From Enterococcus sp. 9D6_DIV0238 (GTDB lineage: Bacteria; Bacillota; Bacilli; Lactobacillales; Enterococcaceae), in contig NZ_CP147246.1 in assembly GCF_002174455.2 (NCBI RefSeq), positions 3,105,001 to 3,169,000 on the forward strand: a DNA stretch of 64,000 bases. Reading direction: 5' to 3'. Both the position numbers and the translations under genes were made by a program. The notes under the pieces were generated by a model. That model was not told where the DNA came from. It did no database searches and saw only the letters and a program-made list of their open reading frames with translations. Shown here piece by piece: positions 16,031 through 22,249 of the stretch; within the stretch, counting starts at the first letter, position 1; the number at the start of each line of letters is the position of its first letter.

Positions 16031-16600
16031 CTATTTATCGTATTTATCTAGTTGAAATTCCTCGATCAAGGCGATCAATTTTTCTGCATATTCAGGATCT
16101 GTCGCATAGCCGCCGTTTTGTAAAGCGACAGCAGCTTCACGATAATTTTTACTGGTTTTGATTGCCTCGTAAGTTCCTCCGTTTAAAAATTCCATATGAT
16201 CGACCATCGATTCTTGGATCGTCGAATATTTTTTAAATGAATCGTCGATCGTTATTTGTTCACCATCGATAAATTCTTCAGTCGGCATAATACTAGACTG
16301 CTCATTGAATGTGCCTTTGATCCCAAAAAGATTATTTGCTTCGAGTGCTAGATCACTACGTCCCCAATCAGATTCCAAAATTGCCTGAGCAATCGTGATG
16401 CTGGCGAATAAATGTGTCTGTTTTTGTAAAACTTTTGCTTCAGCTGCTATTTCATCGATAAAAAGTTGCTGGTACGCAGTAGCTTCGTCTTGAATAGGTT
16501 GTTCTTCTTTATTAAAAATCAAGAAAATACTCGCAATCGAAAGAAGTAGAATCAATAATAACGGTAAGACATTTCGTTTGATAAGGATTCTTTGATTCAT
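16031..16600 (-). CDS. Membrane-anchored N-acetylglucosaminidase (GH73-like)
   Basis: 189 residues. An N-terminal transmembrane anchor (about 10-29) is followed by a glucosaminidase domain with the catalytic Glu motif SITIAQAILESDWGRS, then NNLFGIKG and DSFKKYSTIQESMVDH, and late GGYATDPEYAEKL, all typical of GH73 (LytG/FlgJ-like) enzymes that cut peptidoglycan glycan strands. No cell-wall-binding repeats are present, so it acts near the membrane. First gene of the operon that continues to the permease-like protein and the two-component system. Confidence 0.9.
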   Translation of the reverse strand: MNQRILIKRNVLPLLLILLLSIASIFLIFNKEEQPIQDEATAYQQLFIDEIAAEAKVLQKQTHLFASITIAQAILESDWGRSDLALEANNLFGIKGTFNEQSSIMPTEEFIDGEQITIDDSFKKYSTIQESMVDHMEFLNGGTYEAIKTSKNYREAAVALQNGGYATDPEYAEKLIALIEEFQLDKYDK

Positions 16601-16771
16601 GTCATCCCCTCTTTTCTTTTAGTGAATAAATGTAGTATAGAGGTTCAATGTTACAAAAAGATGCCAAATAAGTTAATAATTGTTTGGCTTTCTTAAGAAA
16701 TAATTCAGTTTGATTAAGAAAATTTTTGAGAATGAAAAGTAGAAGTGAATGAAAAAAATGAAACAATTCCC

Positions 16772-16827
16772 TTTACAACTTACCAAAAATCATTTATGCT
16801 AGTTTTTATAAATACCCATAGGGGTAT
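16772..16827 (+). promoter_or_regulatory. Promoter and CstR/CsoR-type operator of the persulfide operon
   Basis: TTTACA (16772-16777), 17-bp spacer, TATGCT (16795-16800). Just past the expected start point lies ATACCC ATA GGGGTAT (16812-16827), an inverted repeat of the form bound by CsoR/CstR repressors. The last gene of the operon encodes a CstR-type protein, so autoregulation is expected. Confidence 0.75.
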
Positions 16828-16842
16828 AAAAAGGAGGAGCAT

Positions 16843-17157
16843 ATGTTTTCATTTTTTAACAAGACATCGATCAATGGATCAGAACTTCAACAGAAGTTGA
16901 CGTTGAATCCAGAAATCATTGATGTACGTGAGAAGTCAGAATTTCAAGCAGGACATATTCCTGGCGCCAAAAATATTCCATTGAGTAAAATCAGCGCATA
17001 CAGCTTGAAGGGTGATCGACCAATTTATATCATTTGCCAATCTGGATTGAGAAGCAGACAAGCAACGAAACTTTTGAGGAAAAAAGGTATACAAGCATTC
17101 AATGTCAAAGGTGGAATGAGCCGTTGGTCTGGAACGGTCAGAGGAGGAAAATTATAA
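16843..17157 (+). CDS. Single-domain rhodanese sulfurtransferase
   Basis: 104 residues, one rhodanese domain. EIIDVREKSEFQAGHIPGAKNIPL and the active loop CQSGLRSR carry the catalytic Cys that forms the persulfide. The ATG follows AAGGAGG at good spacing. The gene overlaps the next by one base (TAATG), so translation is coupled. In the CstR regulon such proteins move sulfane sulfur between low-molecular-weight thiols and CoA, detoxifying excess sulfide-derived persulfides. Confidence 0.92.
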   Translation: MFSFFNKTSINGSELQQKLTLNPEIIDVREKSEFQAGHIPGAKNIPLSKISAYSLKGDRPIYIICQSGLRSRQATKLLRKKGIQAFNVKGGMSRWSGTVRGGKL

Positions 17158-18809
17158 TGCATGTAGTAATTATTGGCGGTGTAGCTGGCGGAATGTCAGC
17201 TGCGACTCGATTAAGAAGACTATCAGAGGAAATCGAAATTACTGTGTTGGAAAAAGGACCTTATGTTTCTTTTGCAAATTGCGGACTTCCTTATTATGTG
17301 TCTGGGGAAATCAGTGAGCGTTCAGCGTTGATTTTACAAAGTCCAGAGCAGCTTAAAAAGAGATTTAACATTGACGTTCATACGGAAACAGAAGCACTTG
17401 AAATCGACCGTCAGGCTAAAAATGTTCGGATAAACGCGAAAGGCAAAGAAGCTGTGATCAACTATGACCGGCTGATTTTATCACCTGGTGCGCAACCAGT
17501 TGTCCCAGAAATCGAAGGTCTAGCTCAGGCAACTAATGTACACACCTTGAGAAACGTACCCGATGTTGACAAAATCGTTGAAGCAGTTAAACAGGAACAA
17601 CCAAAGCAGGCTGTTGTGATCGGTGCGGGTTTCATTGGCTTAGAAATGGCTGAAAATCTAAAAAAATTAGGAATCGATGTTACTATAGTCGAAGCAGCTC
17701 CGCAAATTTTACCACCGCTAGATGAAGAAATGGCTGCATTTGTTGAGAAAGAACTGAAACGAAATGAAATCACTGTCTATACAGGGGCTGCAGCAACCGC
17801 ATTCAAAGATGCTGGAAAAACAATTGAACTAAGTACAGGAGAAATCATCAAAAGTGATTTTACCATTCTGTCAATTGGGGTCAAACCTTCTAGCGAGTTA
17901 GCGCAAAACGCTGGCTTAGAGATCGGTTTACGGGGTGGTATTCTTGTTGATGAGAGCTACCGGACAAACGATCCTGATATTTACGCTGTAGGGGATGCAA
18001 TCGTTGTGAAGCAGCAAATTACAGGCGAAGATGCATTGATCTCATTAGCTTCCCCAGCTAATCGTCAAGGGAGACAAGTGGCAGATGTGATCATGGGAGG
18101 AGCACGAAAAAATCAAGGAAGTATCGGCACTGCAATCGTTCGTGTGTTTGAACTTACAGCTGCTAGTACTGGTTTAAGCGAGCGGCAATTGCGTAATGAT
18201 AAGTTAGACTATAAAGTCGTTCATACGACATCCAAAAGCCATGCGGGGTATTTTCCAGGCAGTCATCCGATCGTAATGAAATTATTGTTTCATCCTGTTT
18301 CTGGGAAAATATTTGGTGCTCAGGCAGTTGGAGCAGATGGTGTAGATAAACGAATCGACATTATTGCGACAGCAATTAAAGCTGGTTTGACAGTGACTGA
18401 TTTACCTGAACTAGAATTTACGTATGCACCGCCTTTTGGTTCAGCAAAAGATCCAGTTAATATGATCGGATATGCTGCAGCAAATATTTTAGAAGGTTTT
18501 TCAGAAAGTATTCAATATTATGAGCTAAACGCAGCAATTGAAAACGGTGCGCTGTTGCTTGACGTGAGAAATCCTGATGAGCTGAAAAACAATGGTGCTT
18601 TACCACAAGCTAAAAACATTCCGTTGGATGAGTTGAGAGCTCGTTTAGACGAAATACCTAATCAACAAGAAATAATTGTGAGCTGTCAAAGCGGCCAAAG
18701 AAGCTACTTAGCAGAACGAATCTTGAAAAATAATGGTTTTACTGTAAAAAATTTAGATGGAGCATTTCAGCTTTATAGCATGATTTACCCCCAGGAGGTT
18801 ATTAAATAA
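17157..18809 (+). CDS. CoA-disulfide/CoA-persulfide reductase with C-terminal rhodanese domain
   Basis: 550 residues. N-terminal FAD/NAD(P)H-dependent reductase: VVIIGGVAGGMSAATRLRR binds FAD, FANCGLPYYVSG supplies the single active-site Cys (residue 42), AVVIGAGFIGLEMAE binds NAD(P)H. The C-terminal 90 residues are a rhodanese domain with CQSGQRS. This fusion is the CDR-RHD/CoAPR type, which reduces CoA persulfide or polysulfide; the enterococcal homologue is known to be CstR-controlled. Translation is coupled to the rhodanese genes before and after by one-base overlaps. Confidence 0.92.
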   Translation: MHVVIIGGVAGGMSAATRLRRLSEEIEITVLEKGPYVSFANCGLPYYVSGEISERSALILQSPEQLKKRFNIDVHTETEALEIDRQAKNVRINAKGKEAVINYDRLILSPGAQPVVPEIEGLAQATNVHTLRNVPDVDKIVEAVKQEQPKQAVVIGAGFIGLEMAENLKKLGIDVTIVEAAPQILPPLDEEMAAFVEKELKRNEITVYTGAAATAFKDAGKTIELSTGEIIKSDFTILSIGVKPSSELAQNAGLEIGLRGGILVDESYRTNDPDIYAVGDAIVVKQQITGEDALISLASPANRQGRQVADVIMGGARKNQGSIGTAIVRVFELTAASTGLSERQLRNDKLDYKVVHTTSKSHAGYFPGSHPIVMKLLFHPVSGKIFGAQAVGADGVDKRIDIIATAIKAGLTVTDLPELEFTYAPPFGSAKDPVNMIGYAAANILEGFSESIQYYELNAAIENGALLLDVRNPDELKNNGALPQAKNIPLDELRARLDEIPNQQEIIVSCQSGQRSYLAERILKNNGFTVKNLDGAFQLYSMIYPQEVIK

Positions 18810-19114
18810 TGTATAAATCAATCATGATCGATGAGTTCGAGCAATTACAAAAAAGAAATCAATTAAAAATTATTGATGTGAGAGAAGAGGACGAGTATCT
18901 GTCTGCTCATATCAAAGAAGCAAAAAGCATGCCTCTAAGCACTCTGCAAGAAACAGCAGATAGCCTAGATAAAGGACAAGAATATTATATTATTTGCCAC
19001 TCTGGCGGACGTTCTCAAATGGCTAGTGAATTTTTAGCATCATTAGGGTATGATGTAACTAATGTGATGGGCGGTATGTCTGCTTGGAGAGGAGAAGTTA
19101 CTAGTGGGATGTGA
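18809..19114 (+). CDS. Single-domain rhodanese sulfurtransferase, second copy
   Basis: 101 residues. KIIDVREEDEYLSAHIKEAKSMPLS and CHSGGRSQ form the rhodanese fold and active loop. The loop differs from that of the first copy (CHSGGRS against CQSGLRS), which suggests a different acceptor. The start overlaps the reductase stop by one base, with CCAGGAGG upstream. Its last codons overlap the cstR-like gene by 11 bp. Confidence 0.9.
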   Translation: MYKSIMIDEFEQLQKRNQLKIIDVREEDEYLSAHIKEAKSMPLSTLQETADSLDKGQEYYIICHSGGRSQMASEFLASLGYDVTNVMGGMSAWRGEVTSGM

Positions 19115-19358
19115 TCCTAAATTAGCAAATCGTTTGAAACGTTCAGAGGGGCAAATTCGCGGCGTTTTAAGAATGATGGACGAAGGGAAGGACTGCCGTG
19201 AAGTTGTGACTCAACTGATGGCTGTCCGTTCTAGTATCGATAAAGTGATTGGACTTGTTGTGACTGAGAATTTGAAACAATGTATGGAAGATGAGCAGAT
19301 CGATCTTTCCAGTGAAGACTTAGCCAAAGCTTTAGAGATGATCGTAAAAACAAGATAA
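19104..19358 (+). CDS. cstR: CstR-type persulfide-sensing repressor (CsoR/RcnR family)
   Basis: 84 residues from a GTG at 19104, with GAGGAG upstream and an 11-bp overlap with the preceding gene. The all-helical CsoR/RcnR fold is evident (LANRLKRSEGQIRGVLRMMDEGKDCREVVTQL). Cys31 and Cys60 match the two reactive cysteines of S. aureus CstR, while the His that CsoR uses to bind Cu(I) is replaced by Asn56. It should therefore sense per- and polysulfides by forming interprotomer sulfur bridges, not copper. Target: the operator at 16812-16827. Confidence 0.9.
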   Translation: MGCDPKLANRLKRSEGQIRGVLRMMDEGKDCREVVTQLMAVRSSIDKVIGLVVTENLKQCMEDEQIDLSSEDLAKALEMIVKTR

Positions 19359-19367
19359 ACTAAAAAG

Positions 19368-19411
19368 ACGTTAAACTTCAGGCCTAGCCCAGAAAGTTTA
19401 ACGTTTTTTTT
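19368..19411 (+). terminator. Terminator of the persulfide operon
   Basis: ACGTTAAACTT and AAGTTTAACGT are perfect 11-bp arms, followed by eight Ts. Strong rho-independent terminator. Confidence 0.85.
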
Positions 19412-19418
19412 GAAGAGA

Positions 19419-19570
19419 TGAGGTTGGGGTAGAGGGATTCGACCTTAAGAAGCAAGTTAGTCAGTTCTTAATGATTCAGCACTTAGAATGTTGTTAGCTT
19501 CATTTTATTTTTTGAAGCACAGTGAAGCTATACCTGTTAGCTGCTTCTGATTTCACCGTTGATCATGTTT
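19419..19570 (-). repeat. Dispersed intergenic repeat (degenerate copy)
   Basis: Begins GATGAGGTTGGGG. Its complement contains GAAGCTAACAACATTCTAAGTGCT, which recurs with few changes near 41640-41665. Related sequence also lies at 21251-21345. No coding frame fits. It looks like a small interspersed repeat family of this genome. Confidence 0.5.
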
Positions 19571-19731
19571 TAGAGTATCTCTTAAAGAGTTATATCTCAG
19601 TTTACTTATCAAAAGATCTAGTTTAAGGATTAAAAGATAACATCATCAACCAAACCATAGACCTCATAATTTTAGTTTTTCCTGAAAAAACTATTCGTAA
19701 TATCAATAAAATTTGAATTATTTTGAAAAAA

Positions 19732-19761
19732 ACTAGTTAAATATAGTATAGTTTAACTAGT
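19732..19761. promoter_or_regulatory. Inverted repeat, unknown operator
   Basis: ACTAGTTAAA and TTTAACTAGT are perfect 10-bp arms around 10 nt containing TATAGTATAG. There is no T tract. It lies outside the invertible segment, 67 bp left of the left recombination site, in AT-rich DNA with no gene. It may be a regulator or recombinase accessory site. Confidence 0.35.
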
Positions 19762-19827
19762 GGTTCAAAAATAATAATATAAAACCATTTTAGTTATTTA
19801 ATTTAATATATATGTTTTTATCTTTAT

Positions 19828-19854
19828 TTTCTTATAACTTCTACTTACAAGAAA
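19828..19854 (+). repeat. Left inverted recombination site (invL)
   Basis: 27 bp: arm TTTCTTATAA, 7-bp spacer CTTCTAC, arm TTACAAGAAA. The arms are inverted repeats of each other at 9 of 10 positions. The site recurs in opposite orientation at 21430-21456, identical over 20 bp and differing at 2 of 27 positions. The arm-spacer-arm form with identical spacers is what a tyrosine recombinase core site looks like, and the recombinase gene lies between the two. Confidence 0.7.
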
Positions 19855-19894
19855 ATAGCGTTAATTCACAGTTTAAATTCATTTAACAAAGATA

Positions 19895-19923
19895 ACTTTA
19901 ATCTAAAAAACCATTGAAGTCAA
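19895..19923 (-). promoter_or_regulatory. Candidate outward promoter inside the invertible segment
   Basis: On the minus strand TTGACT (19923-19918) is 17 bp from TAAAGT (19900-19895). In the present orientation it reads left, into non-coding DNA. If the segment flipped it would read rightwards across the recombination site towards the regulator/WxL operon at 21541. Confidence 0.35.
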
Positions 19924-20121
19924 TGAATTATTTCATTTTTATCTTATCAATTTTTTTATATTTTTTTGAAAAATAAGAGAATAATGAAAGAGTTTAGTCG
20001 CTTATAAAATAAATTTCTGCTTTTGATCGCTAAAAAACATTGTTTTTATAGTGTTATATCAAAAAATAAGAATGAGCCGTCAAAATAATCGTCAAGAATT
20101 GTTGAAAGGGAATGATGATAG

Positions 20122-21249
20122 ATGTCTAAAAAGGGAGAAAATATTTATAAAAGAAAAGACGGTCGCTGGGAAGGTCGTTACATTAAACAACGAACACCAA
20201 CAAGAAAGATTATTTATGGATACGTTTACGGAAAGAAATACAGTGAGGTGAAAGAAAAACTGATTTTTCTAAAAGCAAAACAGTTGATCACTCAAGAAAC
20301 TGTGATTTCTTCTCGTAAAACGTATGAAGAATGGATCATTTACTGGCTTGATCATACGGTAAGGCGAACAGTGAAAGCCACAACATATTCAAATTATTTT
20401 CGCTTGCTGAACAAACATATTTTGCCTATCTTGGGTAAATGTCATTTAGTGAAGATGTCTTCTGCACTCTTACAAGAATTTGTTGATGGATTAGTCGCAA
20501 AGAATCTAGCAAGCAGCACGATTCGTTTGATTTTTACGATTGTCAATAAATCCTTAAAAGAAGCAGTGAAAAACGAGTATATAGATAAAAATCCATGTAA
20601 TTCAGTTCATTTACCTAAACTGGCTGCGCCGATCATTCACTCATTAAGTAGTAAGGAGCAGAGAAAATTAGAAGAATTGGCATTCAATGAAACTGAATGT
20701 TCTCCGATTATTTTAGCTCTTTATTCTGGGATGAGGATAGGAGAAATCAGTGGGCTCAAATGGGAAGATATTGATTTTGATAAAGGATTGATCCGAGTTC
20801 ATCGAACGATTTCAAGAATTATCGATGAACATAGCACGATCAATAAAACAGAACTGATCTCTGGAAGCCCAAAAACAGCGTATTCTAGCAGAGTGATTCC
20901 CTTGGCGACCAATTTGAAAGATTATTTACTAGAAAAAAAAGAAACTTCCCCGTCCAACTATGTGATCCATTGTCGAGGAAAATTAGCAGAGCCAAGGGTC
21001 ATCAATTACCGTTTTAAGCGAATGATCCGTGAAACAGAATTCGCATCGATCCATTTTCATGTGTTGAGGCACACATTTGCTACTAGATGTTTGGAGCAAG
21101 GTGTGGATATCGTTAGCTTGAGTCGAATTTTAGGTCACCGATCGACAAAGCTTACGCTTGACACCTACGCTGATTCATTGTTAGAGCATCGACAGGAAGT
21201 AATGAAAGCCGTTGATGCATTGTTGAAAAAACCTTCTTTATTTAAATGA
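20122..21249 (+). CDS. Tyrosine recombinase/site-specific integrase
   Basis: 375 residues. N-terminal arm-binding-like region (IYKRKDGRWEGRYIK, YGKKYSEVKEKL), SAM-like core-binding domain (about 65-150), then the catalytic domain with Arg in YSGMRIGEISGLKWEDID, HVLRHTFATR (HxxR), ILGHRS and nucleophile Tyr in LTLDTYADS. All catalytic residues are present. The ATG at 20122 follows AAAGGGAATGATGATAG. No excisionase, phage or conjugation genes are nearby; instead the gene lies between inverted sites, which points to a DNA invertase role for the adjacent WxL operon rather than mobility. Confidence 0.9.
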   Translation: MSKKGENIYKRKDGRWEGRYIKQRTPTRKIIYGYVYGKKYSEVKEKLIFLKAKQLITQETVISSRKTYEEWIIYWLDHTVRRTVKATTYSNYFRLLNKHILPILGKCHLVKMSSALLQEFVDGLVAKNLASSTIRLIFTIVNKSLKEAVKNEYIDKNPCNSVHLPKLAAPIIHSLSSKEQRKLEELAFNETECSPIILALYSGMRIGEISGLKWEDIDFDKGLIRVHRTISRIIDEHSTINKTELISGSPKTAYSSRVIPLATNLKDYLLEKKETSPSNYVIHCRGKLAEPRVINYRFKRMIRETEFASIHFHVLRHTFATRCLEQGVDIVSLSRILGHRSTKLTLDTYADSLLEHRQEVMKAVDALLKKPSLFK

Positions 21250-21250
21250 T

Positions 21251-21350
21251 ATGAGAGGTTGGGACAGAAGGATTTACTTCTGTTCCCATCGTTTATTCGT
21301 TTTTAAAGGGACTGGATTATAACTCGTAGAGTTATGTCTCAATCTCTTAT
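21251..21350 (+). repeat. Dispersed intergenic repeat, acting as terminator of the recombinase gene
   Basis: GGGACAGAAG pairs with CTTCTGTTCCC right after the recombinase stop. It is followed by AACGAATAAACG (read on the minus strand) and a second hairpin ATAACTCGTAGAGTTAT ending near a run of Ts. The same modules recur at 39941-39974 and 41506-41830, so this is a copy of a genome repeat that carries terminator-like stems. Confidence 0.55.
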
Positions 21351-21364
21351 TTTTTTTGTTTTAA

Positions 21365-21396
21365 AAGCCGTCAAATCAATGGTCATTTGACGGCTT
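21365..21396. terminator. Strong stem-loop inside the right end of the invertible segment
   Basis: AAGCCGTCAAAT and ATTTGACGGCTT form a perfect 12-bp stem with an 8-nt loop. A T-rich tail is present only on the minus strand, so it would stop leftward transcription; the plus strand lacks a T tract. It lies between the recombinase and the WxL operon and may insulate the two. Confidence 0.55.
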
Positions 21397-21429
21397 GAAC
21401 TATAGATAAATCTGAGTTTCATAATGTTC

Positions 21430-21456
21430 TTTCCTATAAGTAGAAGTTATAAGAAA
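21430..21456 (-). repeat. Right inverted recombination site (invR)
   Basis: Read on the minus strand: arm TTTCTTATAA, spacer CTTCTAC, arm TTATAGGAAA. It is the partner of 19828-19854 in inverted orientation. It lies 84 bp before the regulator gene, and a -10-like TATACT (21469-21474) sits just beyond it, so the -35 region of any promoter here would be formed by the recombination site or by sequence that inversion can exchange. Confidence 0.7.
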
Positions 21457-21540
21457 GAGTTTAGATATTATACTACATTTCTGAAAACAATAGGGAATGA
21501 AATGCTTTTATTTTAAATAACCAGAATCAGGAGGCACGCC

Positions 21541-22227
21541 ATGTATAAAATAGGAATTGTATCGCAAAAAACTTACCCTGAAAAAATAATGTCTGAGTTT
21601 GAAAAAAATGGTTTCATGCTGACTTATTTAAGTAAAGAACAAATCTGCAGTGAAGGTTTGGATGGTATTTTTATCGAAGAAACACAAGAGCATTCGATCA
21701 GCCTCATTTGTGAATTGGTGTTGTCGATTCGCAAAGAAAGTGATGTGTTTATTTGGGTTCTCTCCAAAAAGTCAACGACTGTCGATCGGCAAGTCTATTT
21801 ACAACTAGGTGTCGACAATGTATTTAATAGTAATTATTTTCCAGCAGAGCCTCTATTAGTCATACGAAATACGTTTACTAGGAAAAATAAACAAACTCCA
21901 ATAGAAGAAAGCACAAAAATGAATGATTCCGAAATAGAATCGATGAAATTAAACCCTCGAAATTTAAGTATTTCTGTCGTTACAGAAGAAAATCAGATCG
22001 AAGAAATTGCGTTGACGAAATTAGAATATCAAATTATGGAATTATTATATAGCAGCCCTGGGAAAGCCTTCTCCTATAAAGAAATCTATGAAGCTCTTTG
22101 GAAATCCCCCTATAGTGATCGACCTTATCGAGTAGCAAACGTGGTTTTTCACATCAGAGATAAATTGGAGAGCACATCTATTTATATCAAGACTGTACGA
22201 TCAAAAGGCTACCGATTAGTTTTATAA
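21541..22227 (+). CDS. Atypical response-regulator-like winged-helix regulator of the WxL operon
   Basis: 228 residues. The N-terminal ~115 residues resemble a degenerate receiver domain (MYKIGIVSQ, GIFIEETQE where the phosphoacceptor strand would be, and no clear phospho-Asp). The C-terminal ~95 residues are an OmpR-type winged helix (EIALTKLEYQIMELLY, VVFHIRDKLE, IKTVRSKGYRLVL). ATG follows CAGGAGGCACGCC. It is 22 bp upstream of the WxL adhesin and so is probably the operon's own regulator, working without phosphorylation. Similar regulators precede WxL loci in other enterococci (family knowledge). Confidence 0.8.
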   Translation: MYKIGIVSQKTYPEKIMSEFEKNGFMLTYLSKEQICSEGLDGIFIEETQEHSISLICELVLSIRKESDVFIWVLSKKSTTVDRQVYLQLGVDNVFNSNYFPAEPLLVIRNTFTRKNKQTPIEESTKMNDSEIESMKLNPRNLSISVVTEENQIEEIALTKLEYQIMELLYSSPGKAFSYKEIYEALWKSPYSDRPYRVANVVFHIRDKLESTSIYIKTVRSKGYRLVL

Positions 22228-22249
22228 GCAGTTGAAAGGAGGTGAAAAA

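Noticed and set aside
19828..21456. Reading the flanking repeats as attL/attR of an integrated element
   Set aside because: The sites are inverted, not direct, and no phage, plasmid, excisionase or cargo genes lie between them; inversion fits better than integration.
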